Below, one piece after another: positions 8,005-19,400 of a DNA stretch of 64,000 nucleotides (the first letter of the stretch is position 1; each line of letters opens with the position of its first letter). The notes below the pieces were generated by a model. It did no database searches. It saw only the letters and a list, made by a program, of their open reading frames with translations, and was not told the origin of the DNA. Position numbers and translations under genes: made by a program. The stretch is from Piscinibacter sp. (GTDB lineage Bacteria; Pseudomonadota; Gammaproteobacteria; Burkholderiales; Burkholderiaceae_C), in contig JADJJI010000004.1 of the NCBI GenBank assembly GCA_016706565.1, forward strand, positions 62,001 through 126,000, in the 5' to 3' direction.

Positions 8005-9657
8005 ATGACATTGATCTCTCAGCAGCACGAGCGGGGGCCTGCCCAAGCCCGGCGGGCCGAGTTCGCGGCACCGGCCGCCGTCGCGGCGATTCTGATGCTG
8101 TTCATCGCCCTCGGGCACGACGGGCGCCGCGCGCTCCAGATGGCAGCGCTGGCACTGCCGCTGCTCGTCTGGGTGGCCTGGCCACTTCGCACTGCGGCAC
8201 TGCACCGGCTGCGTGCGCTGTTCGCCTGGCCGTTGGCGATGGGGTTCGTGATCGACGGCGCCGTACGCGACTACCTGTGGGATCGCTATGTCGCCGCGCC
8301 CAACAACTCGATGGTGCTCGGCGCGATGTCGAACACGCAGACGCGCGAGAGCCTCGAGTATCTCTGGCTGAACGCGCCCGACATGCTCTGGCGCGCGACG
8401 CTGGTGCTGGCTGCGGCAGCGCTGCTGGCGCTGGCGCTGCGCCGTGCGGCGCGCTGGCCGGCTGGTGCTGCGGCCTGGCGACCTTCGCACCGGGCATGCA
8501 GGTACGCACTGGTGCTGCTGGTGCTGGTGTCCGCGATTGCGCATGCCAGCAAGCCTTGGCGACGCTTGCACCCCACGCTGTACTGGACGAAGTGGGTGGA
8601 CGATGCCAACCGCCTGCGCGAAGGCTGGTCGCAGCAGTCCCAGGCCAATCAGCGCCTGCTCGAATCTGCCCGCCATGCCGCTCCGACCGTCACCTTCGAG
8701 GGCGCCTCCACCGTGATGCTGGTGATCGGCGAGAGCATCAACCGCGACAACCTCGGCCTCTACGGCTACCCTCGCGATACGACGCCGCGGCTGGAGTCAC
8801 TCAAGGCCGCTCTCGGCGACGATTTCAGCGTGATTCGCAATGCCTGGTCGGCCGACGCGAGCACGCTGCCATCGCTGCGCAGCCTGTTTCGCTTCGGCCA
8901 GGCGCACGGCGCCGATGCGCCGCACCTGCTCGCACTGGCCCGAGCTGCCGGCTACAAGGTCTGGTGGATCGGCAACCAGGACGACATGGCTGTCGAGCAT
9001 CAATATGCGCAGCTGGCAGATCGTGCAGCGACGATCAATCGCCGCCCGGGCCGCAGCGGCGACACGCTGGACGGCGAACTGATCGACGAAGTCGGCATCG
9101 CGGCGCGCGACCCGGCGCCGCGCAAGCTGATCGTGGTGCACCTGATGGGCGCGCATCCGCACTACCGGCTTCGGCGGCCAGCCGGCGCCAACCCTTTCGC
9201 CGGAGTCCAGGACGATGTCGAGCAATCCTTGCGCCGCGCGGGCCGATCGGCGTGGACGCGCGAGGCACGCCGCGAATACGACGCAGCGTTGCGCTACCAC
9301 GACGGCGTGCTCTCGGATCTCTTCGGGCAACTGCGCGACAGCTTGGGCGTGGGCGGCCGTGGCGCCTGGCTGTACCTCGCCGACCATGGGCAGGAGGTCG
9401 GCCACGAGCTGGATCGTGTCGGCCACAGTGCCAGCACCGCGGCGGGCTATCGCATTCCAGCGCTGGTGTGGCGCAGCGAAGGCCTGCCGTCGCAGGTGGC
9501 CGAGCGGCCGTTTCGCGCCGACTGGGCCGCGTGGACGGTGGCCGAACTGATGGGCCTGCGCTGGAGCGGTCGCGACGCCGCGCGCGATGTGCTCAACGCC
9601 GCGTACCACTGGCACCCGCCGCCGCTGGCCGTCCGGGTCACCTCGTTCGAGCGCTGA
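8005..9657 (+). CDS. Phosphoethanolamine transferase-like sulfatase-fold membrane protein
   Basis: 550 aa. The N-terminal third has several hydrophobic segments (about residues 22-40, 46-62, 70-85, 128-146 and 166-182), followed by a periplasmic alkaline phosphatase/sulfatase-type catalytic domain. Visible are the metal-binding Glu243 in VMLVIGESINRDNLGLYGY, the candidate nucleophile Thr287 in WSADASTLPS and the metal pair in YLADHGQEVG. This layout matches EptA/CptA-type enzymes that transfer phosphoethanolamine to lipid A or LPS core. The first membrane segments are fewer and shorter than in canonical EptA, so the acceptor is uncertain. The start at 8005 is chosen over an in-frame upstream codon; no strong ribosome site marks either. 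Confidence 0.82.
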   Translation: MTLISQQHERGPAQARRAEFAAPAAVAAILMLFIALGHDGRRALQMAALALPLLVWVAWPLRTAALHRLRALFAWPLAMGFVIDGAVRDYLWDRYVAAPNNSMVLGAMSNTQTRESLEYLWLNAPDMLWRATLVLAAAALLALALRRAARWPAGAAAWRPSHRACRYALVLLVLVSAIAHASKPWRRLHPTLYWTKWVDDANRLREGWSQQSQANQRLLESARHAAPTVTFEGASTVMLVIGESINRDNLGLYGYPRDTTPRLESLKAALGDDFSVIRNAWSADASTLPSLRSLFRFGQAHGADAPHLLALARAAGYKVWWIGNQDDMAVEHQYAQLADRAATINRRPGRSGDTLDGELIDEVGIAARDPAPRKLIVVHLMGAHPHYRLRRPAGANPFAGVQDDVEQSLRRAGRSAWTREARREYDAALRYHDGVLSDLFGQLRDSLGVGGRGAWLYLADHGQEVGHELDRVGHSASTAAGYRIPALVWRSEGLPSQVAERPFRADWAAWTVAELMGLRWSGRDAARDVLNAAYHWHPPPLAVRVTSFER

Positions 9658-9721
9658 GCCCGCTGCGCGTAGCGCAAAATTGCACTTCGCTCGTCCTTCG
9701 ACGAGCCTCATTCCCATTCCC

Positions 9722-10791
<1,070 letters not shown>

Positions 10792-10795
<4 letters not shown>

Positions 10796-11877
10796 GCGCG
10801 CTTCTTGATGCCGATGGTGTAGCTGCCGGTGGCGGCCGGCGTCTTGTGCCGCACCGTCAACCAGTACTCGCCCGGCTGAAGCTTGCGCACGATGCGCGCG
10901 TTCAGGCCCCGGCCGCGGTCGTCGTCCCAGCTCAGCACGGCGCCGGGGTCGCCCGGGCCGTGCAGCGTGAGCACGGTGTCGGTCGGGCCTTCGGTGGTCA
11001 TGATGTGGGTGGCGGCGCTGGCCACGACGAAGTGGTAGCTGTCGACCTCGCCGGCCGTGGCCAGGTCGGCCGCGATGCGTGCGCCGCCGATCACCAGTTC
11101 TGTCTGGGCCGGCGCGCGTTTCGGGTACTGGCGCTTCATGAACTCGATGTCCGTCGCCGAGAACTCGGTGTTCCAGCCGATCGCGTAGGAACCCAGCGTC
11201 AGCGAGTCGGGCACCGCGTACTCCATGATCGAGGTCGGGTCGAAGGCGCTGTGGTTGGTGCTGTCTTCCGTGTAGAGCTGGAAGATGTTGAAGTCCACGT
11301 CGTCCTTGTCCCAGCCCTGCTGCGCGTAGTAGGCGTACACCTTGGGCTTGTCCCACGGGATCTGCCCCTGCGCCGCCGGGTTCTGGTGCTCGTGGATCAT
11401 GCCCAGCGCGTGGCCGAACTCGTGGCGCACCACGCGCTGGTATTCGCGCAGCGAGGTGTCGGGCTCGAGCCAGCCGTAGTTCATGGTCGGCTTGGTGGAA
11501 GCGACCGTCAGCGCATCGGTGCCCACGGTCGACCAGGAGAAGCCCTTCTCCGCGAAGCTGATGCGGATCTGCGCGCTGCCGGTGCTGACGAACTCCAGCG
11601 TCAGGTTGGCCAGCGACTCCCACTCCTTGGCGATCGCCTGCACCTTGGCCTGCACCGCCGGCAGGCCGTCGAGGAACTTCACCTTCAGCGTGCGGCCGTT
11701 CTCCCACAGCTTCAGCCGCTCCACCGCGGCACGCGTTCGGCCGGGGCCGCTGCGCAGCGGCGTGATGCGCAGGTTGTCGACACGCTCGTGGCTCGCCGCC
11801 TCGTCGCTGGAAGAGCGCCCGGCGTCGCCGGTCAGGCCGGGCACGAAGGGCGAGCAGATCTTGCAGGTGTGGACCAT
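10792..11877 (-). CDS. Astacin/metzincin-like zinc metalloprotease with PPC domain
   Basis: 361 aa, last gene of the large minus-strand cluster. The metzincin zinc site is complete: His152, Glu153, His156 and His162 in HEFGHALGMIHE, plus a Met-turn (SIMEY, Met218). A beta-rich bacterial pre-peptidase C-terminal (PPC) domain covers about residues 262-361, with SYHFVV and GEYWLTVRH. PPC domains normally occur in secreted proteases, yet the N-terminus (MVHTCKICSP) is not a signal peptide. A clear AAGGAAAG ribosome site precedes the ATG, so a missed upstream start is unlikely. The gene begins 15 bases after the upstream propeller/hydrolase gene, hence the same transcript. Export could use a non-Sec route, or the enzyme may act inside the cell; both are inference. 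Confidence 0.88.
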
Positions 11878-11892
11878 GGTCTTTCCTTGCGC

Positions 11893-14800
11893 TCAGGGCC
11901 AGTTCTTGATCATCTCGTCGAGCACGCGGTAGATCGGCTCGGAGCCCAGCTCGTCAGGCACGTTCTGCCAGACGGCGAGGAAAGGCGTGCCGTCACTCTT
12001 GCGATTGAGGAAGGCCGCTTCGGACATCACCGAACCGACGAAGGCCGAGCCGCTGCCCGAATGACCGACCTTGGCGCCGTCGTCGGTGAACGAGAAGCTG
12101 GCCTTGTTGGGCAAGGTCGACAGCCACGCGCCGCCGGCTCGGAAGATGTCGCGCATGGTGATGCTGGCCGCGGCGCTGATGAGCTTCCCGCGGTGCATGT
12201 GGGCGAACAGGTTGGCCATGGCCAGCGCCGTCATCGCCGCCGAGGACGTGCCGTTCTTCGGCGGGCGCGCGGTGTTCTTCGTCGCCACCGGCACGTTGAA
12301 ATCCTGCCAGTCGCCGTAGTCGGTGGCCATCCAGATGCCGGTCTCGGTCTGCAGGTCGAAGAACCCGGCGGCGTCCAGAGCCCGGTTCACGTAGCAGTAG
12401 CCCAGCCGGTGCATCGTGTCGCGCGGCGTGATGTTCTGGCCCTGGTCGCTGAAGATCTTGCGCAGGTCGGCGTCGTGCTTCGCGCTCAGAGCCACGCGGA
12501 ACTGGTTCGGCCCCGAGGCCGTGGCGGTCAGCGCCTGGTCGAACGAGACCTTGCGCCAGGCCCCCGGCTTGATGCGCGGCACGGCGCTCTCGATCTTCGG
12601 CGAGAAGTCGCGCTTGACCTTGTCGAGGAACTCGGCGGGCGTGGCCGCGGTGATCGAAGCCGCGAGCTCGTTGACGCGCGCCACCAGTTCGAAGCTCGCG
12701 TACAGCAGCGACGCCTTGAGCAGGCTGGCCGAGAAGAACATCTCCGTCTCGCGCACGCCGGCGTAGTCGATGGCGCCGCTGGGCGTGAGCTTCAGGACGA
12801 TCAGCGCGATCTTGTCGAGTTGCGCCTTCTTCGCACTGGTAGAAAGCGTCCCGCGCACCGTCGACAGCGCCGCCGTCAGGCGCGCGTTCTGCGCCGCGCT
12901 GGGCAGCAGTTTCGGCGCTGTCGAGTCGCTGGCGTCGGGGTAGAGCCGGGTCGAGAACGGGCTGGTCGACGAACCCTGCGCGGCGCTGAAGCCTTCGATG
13001 CGCACCGAGCGCACCGCCACGCCCGGGTTGCCCATCGCCAGCGCGTCCAGCTTGCCCGGCACCAGCGCGATGTCGGTGCCGGAGCGGATCACCGCCACCA
13101 GCAGCACCACGGTGTTGTGCTTGAGCCCGCTCAGGTTCAGGTCGAAGCTGGCGACGCCGGGATGCAGCGCATCCAGCGTCTGCCCGGCCAGCGTCTGGCG
13201 CCGCGTGGCCAGCGTGCTGCCGACGAAGCTCCAGCCGCTGCCCAGCGACTGGCTGGTGGCGCCGGTGGCCGAGTTGAGAACCTCGTTGACGGCGGCGGTC
13301 CAGGGCACGTCGGCGCTGAACCAGGTGCTGCTGTCGTTCCAGTTGGCGACGTCCTTCGTCTTCGGATCGATCCACTTGAGCAGCGTGACGCGCACCTGCG
13401 CGCCGTCCAGCGGCGCCAGGCCACGATGCTGCACCAGGATGTCCACCTTGCTCGCGCCGGCCGGCAGTTCGCAGGACGTGCTCTCGAGACTGCCTTCCTC
13501 GAGCGTGGCGCTCGAATCGAGCAGATCGGCATGCGTGGGCCGGCCCGCCCCCCAGGGCTCGGCCGTGGCATGCGGCGCCTGCATGCTCAGCTTCCAGAAG
13601 GTCTCGTCAAGCCGCACCGTGGCCGGTGCCACGGTCGGCGCGCCGAGGTCGCGCATGACCTCGTTGAACCAGCCGTCCCAGCGGCCGGTGGCGCGCACTC
13701 GGCGATCGCCGGTGCGCGCGCGCAGCGCGCTCTGGAATCGGCGCAGCAGCTCGGCGTCGACGCCGCGGCCGCCCTGCGCCCAGGGCAGTGTCGCCGGTGG
13801 CTCGACAGCCAGCGGCGCGCGGCGTGGTCGCAGGTCGGGGCTGCCGTGCCACGATCGCAGCGTGACGCCGTCCCGCCCCAGGACCACCGCCGGCAGTCTG
13901 TGGCGCAGGTCGTCGTCGTGGGCGCGCAGGTAGACGCGTTCTTCGAGATCCGGGACGTCCAGGCGCAACTCCCACACGCCGCGCGCGGCGATGGCTGCGC
14001 GCAGCAGGCGCAGGCCGTTGCGGCTGAAGATCGCGAGGTCTTCCACGGCGGCTTCGGGCAGGCCGTTCAGCCGCGCGCCGGCGCCCTGGCCATCGCTTTC
14101 CTTCCACGACCAGGTCGGCGCCGCGCTGCCCACTTGCGTCCGCACGCCCTTCCACACGCCGATGGTGGTGCCGACATAGACCTCGTTCGGAAGCGTCGGG
14201 TCGCACACGATGGAGGTCACCGGAGCCGGCACGCCGTCGCGGCGCAGCCCGGTGGCGTGCCAATGGTCGGTGCCGTCGAACCACCACAGCGTGTCGACCG
14301 CCTCGTCGGCGGCCTTGCCGGTGGTGCCCAGGTAGAGCGCGCCGCGCGTGCCGCGCGCGCTGCCCGGCGCATCGAGGTTGACGGCGATGTCGGTCCACAC
14401 GGCGGCGTCGCGGATGGGGCCGTCGGTGTCGGTGGTGTCCTTCTTGGCCTTCACGCCTTTCTCGACGATCACCTCGGCCGTCCAGGTGCCCGGGCCGGCG
14501 GCGGTGTCGCTGCCGGCGGTGCGCGCGAATCGCTTGAGCCGGCCCTCGCCGAGCACCCAGGCGACTTCGCTGCCCTGCCAGCGGCACACGGTGATCTTCT
14601 GGCCGAAGCCATCGTGGCCCAGGTTGCCGGCCGGCGGTGCGCTGGCGCCGGGCAGCGTGACCCAGTTCTTGCCGAAATCCTCGCTGTACCAAAGGCGCGA
14701 GGTGCCGATGATCACCTGCATGACGTCCTGCTGGCCCGCCGGCGCGCCGGGGCGGTTCTTCTTGACGGCGGCCGGCGTGGAATAGAAGGCGCAGTGGTCA

Positions 14801-16494
14801 GCGGTGTTCTCGGCGGCACTCAGCTTGAGCGAGAAGGTGCTGTCCGACGATCCCCAGCCTCCGCGGAAGAACTGGCGCAGGTAGCGTGTGGTGTCGAGCG
14901 GGTCGAAGGCGATGCCGCCGCCGTCGCCGTCGCCGTCGTGGTTCCATACCGCGCCGGAGCGCAGGCTGATCACGCCGTTGTCCTGCAGTCCCACCGCCAC
15001 GCGGCCTTCGCACACCGGATGGCAGGCGACGTAGTTCGCTTCGATCACGCCCAGGCCGTCGTTCATCGCGGCGAAGCCCACCAGCTGATCGGGGCGATCG
15101 GAGCGGTACACGCCGCCGTCGCAGGCGGCCCACAGCCGCGCGCCGGCCTTGGCGTAGACGAGGTCATGCACGTCGGCGTGCACGCCGGCGCCGATCATCT
15201 TCGGCGCCGCCGGCTGCCCGAAGGTCAGCACGCCCGTACCGTTGACGGCCACGTCGGCTGCGACGATGGCGCCGTCCTTGGTGCCGGCCGTGGTCAGCAG
15301 CGCGTTGCCGCTGGGCGTGAGCGCCGGAAAGGTGCTGCCGCCGAGCACGACATGGTCCTTCCGTGCCGGGTGCACCGACAGCGCGATGTCGTAGAAGCCC
15401 TGCTTGCCGAGCACGTCGGGCACGGCGTTCACCAGCGTGAAGGTGGGCGCGGCGGCCGTCGCGCAGGCCACGCGGAACAGTCGCGGCGCGCCGTTGCCGC
15501 CGTCGTCGCTGAAAACGTAGATCTGGTCCGGCGAGGCCGGCGGTTGCGGGTCCGCCGCGGCCAGCACGGCGCGCCGCGGCAGCGCCTGCGGCGGCGCGAT
15601 CACGCGGGTGAAGTCGGTCTGGCCGGCCGCGCGCACCCACAGGCCGACCTGGCCGCCTTGCTGCACCCAGACCCACAACCGCTCGGGCCGCGTGCCGTCG
15701 CCGCGCGTCCACAGCACGTCGGCACATTTGTCCTGCAGCGTGGCGAAGGGCACGCCTGCCACGCGTGTCCAGGCCGTGTCGGCGCCGGCACCGGCGGGGC
15801 GCTCGAACAGGCCGGCGGTGGTGGCGGCCACGACGCCGCTGCCGCCAGGCTGCAGCGCGATGCGGCACACGCCTTCGCCGAGCAGGTTCGGCGCTTCGCG
15901 CACCCAGGGGTCGGGCTCGGCCACCGGCGCCGGCGGGCCGAGGCGCAGGATGCCGATGCCGCCCAGCGACGCGCCGGGTTGCGCGCTGCGCCCATGCGTG
16001 GTCTCGCCGGTGCCGACGTAGACCACGTCGTCGGCCTCGGCCGTGCCCCAGGCCACCGCAATGGCGCCGCAGGCGTGGCGCTGCGCGGGCCGGTTCACCG
16101 TGCCCGGCGCCGGCGTCGAGGCCAGGCCGCCGAGCGAGCGCCAGGCCACGCCGCCATTGCCCGAGTACCACACGCCGCCGTTGGCCGAGGCGGCGTAGAC
16201 ACGCTCGCCGTCCGGGTGCACCGCGAGCATGTTGATGCGCCCGGCGATGCGCGTGGCGCCGATCGCCTGCCCGCCGACCACCGTGTCAGGGCCGAGCGGC
16301 TGCCACAGGTGGGTGCGGCCGCTGACCGGGGCACGCGGCCGGGCCACGCCGGGCTGCGGCGGGGTGCCGCGGGCCAGCGCGCGAGCGCCGGCCGGATCGA
16401 ACTCGACGCGTTGCCTGCCGAGGAAGTCGCCGCGGCCGCCAGGGTCGTCGTCACTCTCGCCGCGCCGCGCGATCGGCCACTGGTAGCGGCTCAT
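11893..16494 (-). CDS. Giant beta-propeller protein with C-terminal serine beta-lactamase-like hydrolase domain
   Basis: 1533 aa, start fixed by the ATGA overlap with the upstream stop (16491-16494). Residues about 60-720 contain repeated propeller-type strands with Asp-box/BNR-like turns (GGVWYSGNGGVAWRSLGG, LWYSEDFGKNWVTLPG), as in sortilin or sialidase-like propellers. A middle region (about 730-1150) is beta-rich without a family I recognise. The C-terminal 300 residues look like a penicillin-recognising serine hydrolase: SLLK at 1257-1260 (SxxK), YVN near 1366 (YxN/SxN) and HSG near 1474 (KTG position), with a helix resembling beta-lactamase LLRGELLS segments (FAHMHRGKLISAA). No signal peptide is visible. 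The propeller suggests target or scaffold binding; the hydrolase may be an amidase, esterase or D,D-peptidase (inference). Confidence 0.75.
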   Translation of the reverse strand: MSRYQWPIARRGESDDDPGGRGDFLGRQRVEFDPAGARALARGTPPQPGVARPRAPVSGRTHLWQPLGPDTVVGGQAIGATRIAGRINMLAVHPDGERVYAASANGGVWYSGNGGVAWRSLGGLASTPAPGTVNRPAQRHACGAIAVAWGTAEADDVVYVGTGETTHGRSAQPGASLGGIGILRLGPPAPVAEPDPWVREAPNLLGEGVCRIALQPGGSGVVAATTAGLFERPAGAGADTAWTRVAGVPFATLQDKCADVLWTRGDGTRPERLWVWVQQGGQVGLWVRAAGQTDFTRVIAPPQALPRRAVLAAADPQPPASPDQIYVFSDDGGNGAPRLFRVACATAAAPTFTLVNAVPDVLGKQGFYDIALSVHPARKDHVVLGGSTFPALTPSGNALLTTAGTKDGAIVAADVAVNGTGVLTFGQPAAPKMIGAGVHADVHDLVYAKAGARLWAACDGGVYRSDRPDQLVGFAAMNDGLGVIEANYVACHPVCEGRVAVGLQDNGVISLRSGAVWNHDGDGDGGGIAFDPLDTTRYLRQFFRGGWGSSDSTFSLKLSAAENTADHCAFYSTPAAVKKNRPGAPAGQQDVMQVIIGTSRLWYSEDFGKNWVTLPGASAPPAGNLGHDGFGQKITVCRWQGSEVAWVLGEGRLKRFARTAGSDTAAGPGTWTAEVIVEKGVKAKKDTTDTDGPIRDAAVWTDIAVNLDAPGSARGTRGALYLGTTGKAADEAVDTLWWFDGTDHWHATGLRRDGVPAPVTSIVCDPTLPNEVYVGTTIGVWKGVRTQVGSAAPTWSWKESDGQGAGARLNGLPEAAVEDLAIFSRNGLRLLRAAIAARGVWELRLDVPDLEERVYLRAHDDDLRHRLPAVVLGRDGVTLRSWHGSPDLRPRRAPLAVEPPATLPWAQGGRGVDAELLRRFQSALRARTGDRRVRATGRWDGWFNEVMRDLGAPTVAPATVRLDETFWKLSMQAPHATAEPWGAGRPTHADLLDSSATLEEGSLESTSCELPAGASKVDILVQHRGLAPLDGAQVRVTLLKWIDPKTKDVANWNDSSTWFSADVPWTAAVNEVLNSATGATSQSLGSGWSFVGSTLATRRQTLAGQTLDALHPGVASFDLNLSGLKHNTVVLLVAVIRSGTDIALVPGKLDALAMGNPGVAVRSVRIEGFSAAQGSSTSPFSTRLYPDASDSTAPKLLPSAAQNARLTAALSTVRGTLSTSAKKAQLDKIALIVLKLTPSGAIDYAGVRETEMFFSASLLKASLLYASFELVARVNELAASITAATPAEFLDKVKRDFSPKIESAVPRIKPGAWRKVSFDQALTATASGPNQFRVALSAKHDADLRKIFSDQGQNITPRDTMHRLGYCYVNRALDAAGFFDLQTETGIWMATDYGDWQDFNVPVATKNTARPPKNGTSSAAMTALAMANLFAHMHRGKLISAAASITMRDIFRAGGAWLSTLPNKASFSFTDDGAKVGHSGSGSAFVGSVMSEAAFLNRKSDGTPFLAVWQNVPDELGSEPIYRVLDEMIKNWP

Positions 16495-19400
16495 GTGTCG
16501 CCCCCTTCCACCTGGGTCGGCGCGACGCGGATCCATCCTTCGCGCAGCTCCGCCGGCGCATCGGGCAGCAACGCGGTCTGCGTGGCGGCGAGGATGGCGT
16601 CGGTGCGCCAGGTGGCCGGCGTGTCGCGCCAGAGAAAGTTCTGATCCTTGCCGAACACCGAGACCTTGGGCAGGCGCACCTGGCCTTCGGTGTCGAGGTC
16701 GGTCTCCACCAGCACCGGCCCGGTGCGCAGCGAGGGCGCGATCGCTGCGAGCCCGGGGCCGACCCAGTCGCGCGCCAGCGCCAGCGCCTTGCGCGGCAGC
16801 ACGCCGGAGGTCAGCGTGGCCTTGCCCGAGGGGTGCATCAGGATCGTCAGCGTGACCGTCTGGCCGATGTGCAGCAGCAGCGTGTCGGCGTCGTCGGTGC
16901 CGGCGATGTAGGGGTGCGTGATGGCGCTCGCAGGCGGCAGGCCGGCGCTCTTGTCGAACACGCCGAGCTGGCCGCGGCTGCGGCCGCCGTCCGCCGCGGT
17001 GGCAGCGATCACCTTGTCGACGAGGCGAAAGCGCGAGAAGTCGTCGTCGACGAAAAAGCCGAGCACCCCGTCGTCGCTGCGCGTGAGCTCGCCGATGCGC
17101 ACCGGGAACGTGTGCCGCGCCGCCTCCTGCTCGACCTGCGCCCACTCGGCGGCGCGCTGTGCGTCGCTAAGGTCCACGTCGACGGGCGGTCGCAGTTCGA
17201 GCCGCAATTGCGCTCGCACCACCGCGATCGGCCGGCCCACCAGCCCGGCCACGTGCTCGCTGCCCAGCGAGGCGAAACTGTCCACCGTCCACAGCGTGGT
17301 GTCGATGGCGCGCAGCAACGCGGAGAGCGCACTCTCCCTCGTCTGCCCCTCTTCGCGCGATGCGTCCAGCGGCGCACCCTGGCGCGCGGCCGCGTCGGCG
17401 GCCACCAGCGCGGCAGCGAAGTCGCCCAGCGCCTTCTGCGCCGGCGCCAGGCCGTGGTGCGGGCCGGCATCGGCCGGGCCCTCGCGGCCGGCGGCAATCT
17501 CCCACATCACGCCGCCGCTGACGGGTTCGTGCAGCAGCTCGCCGATCGGTGAGCCGTCGATGCCGAAGACCTCGAGGCTCTCGTCGAGGTGATCGGGCAT
17601 CACGAAGCCGGCGACGGGGTTGACCTGCAGCGCCGCCTCGACCTGGTCGACACGCGCTTCCGTGCCCTCGGCGCCCACCGGCGTGGCGGCATCGACGAGG
17701 CGGAACAGCCAGCGCGAGGGCCGCAGCAGCCGCGGCCGCAGCTGCAGCGCACCGGGCCGCGCCGGCAGCGAGGCCCGCGTCGGCGTGGTCACGTTGGCCA
17801 GCGGCACGTCGAGCGTGCGGCCGAACACGTCGAGCAGCCGCGCGCGCGTCAGCGTCACGCAGCCGGCCAGCACGGCGTGCGGCGGCGCCACCGGCGCGGG
17901 CTCGCTCACGCTGCCCGGTTCGCCGGGGCGGCGCAGGCCGTCGCTGACCGGCAGGCCGAGCAGCTGCGTGCGCAGGCCGTCGAGCGTGGCCGTCATCACG
18001 TCGAGGTGGCGCACCGCCTCGTCGAGCGTGCGGTAGGCGTCTTCGGTGTCTTCGTCGACGAGGCCGGCGTGCACGGCGTCGAGCGCGTCTTCCTTGGCCA
18101 GCCAGTCGGTGATGGCGTCGTGCAGCGTGGCCGCCGCGCCCGCGGTGATCTGCGCGCGGCCGCGCAGCGTGGCGCTGTCGCCTTCGATCGTGGCACTCGC
18201 GGTGTCGAGGTCGAGCGCGCCGAGCGTCCAGTCCTGCAGCGTCGGCGGGTCCAGGCCTTCGACCTGGGCTTCCCATTCGATCCACATCGGCACCCAGGGC
18301 TGCGCCCAGGTGGTGACGCCGACGAGATCGGGGTCGGCGCCCTGGTACAGCGAGAACTTGCGCAGCTCGTCGGAGACCAGCGTCTGCTGCTGGCGCACGC
18401 CGGGCTGAAGGTTCTGCTGGGCGGCCTGTGCTCTGCGCGCCCGCGGCGTCTTGGCGATGTTCGGGTTCAGGGCCACCGTGGTGCCGTCGTAGGTGCCGTC
18501 GTGGCCGAAGCGCAGCACCGACTCGGCCTTCAGCCGGTTCAGCAGCGTGGCTCGGCCACTGCCCGGCGGCGCGAGCGCGGCGGCGATCCATTCGTCGTGG
18601 TACGGGTCGTGCAACAGCGCCTCGCGCGCCAGCGTCAGCGCCTCGGCCGGGATGGCGCCGTTGCCCAGCGACGTGATGAAGCGGTCCTTCGCGATCACGC
18701 CGGCGACCTCGGTCACCACGTGCGTCGGCCAGCGGCAAGTGAGCTTGCCGTCGGCCGAGCCGCGGCCGTCGTTGCCGTGGCGCAGGCTGCGGCCGCCTCC
18801 GCGCAGCGCCACCATCGGTTCGGCGGGGAAGGTGAAGCGCGACGCCGGCCGCTGCACGACACGCGGCTCGGTGGCGGTGAGCACCTCGCCGACACGCGAG
18901 CGTGCCAGGTCGTTGACGAGGGCGGCGCTGGCCTTCACCAGCGTCGGCTTGCCCTGGGTGGCGAACAGCATGTCGGCCTGCACGCTCTGCGCCCGCGCCT
19001 GCGCGCCGGGCGCTGCGCGTGGCGACTTGCTCGCCAAGGCGCTCTTCGCCGCCTGCGCCACCGCGCGCTTGCGGCCGATGCCCAGGCCGCCGACACCGCC
19101 GGTCTGCACCCGCTGCACGAAGCGGTCGGTTCCGGCGATGCCCGCAGGCAGCGAGGCGAAGGCCACGGCGTGCTCATGCTCCTCGAGCTCCACGGCGCCG
19201 TCGGCCGCGCCGAGGCGATTCACCTTCTGCGCGGTGAAGGCGGCGAGCAGGCGCTCGGTGGCGCGTCGCTGGTCGGGCGTGGCCTGCGCGGCCGCGAAGG
19301 CGGCGAGCAGGTCGTCGTCGTGCAGGCCGAGCGCGACGGCCACGCCGCCGGCGTCGGGGCGCCGGTCCAGCGTCGGCGCGCCGCGAACCGGCACACCGTA

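Noticed and set aside
10846..16644. Very long open frame on the plus strand antisense to the propeller and protease genes (about 1930 codons)
   Set aside because: Composition is Arg/His/Gly/Val-rich nonsense and it runs antisense to well-supported genes; the GC bias keeps antisense frames open.
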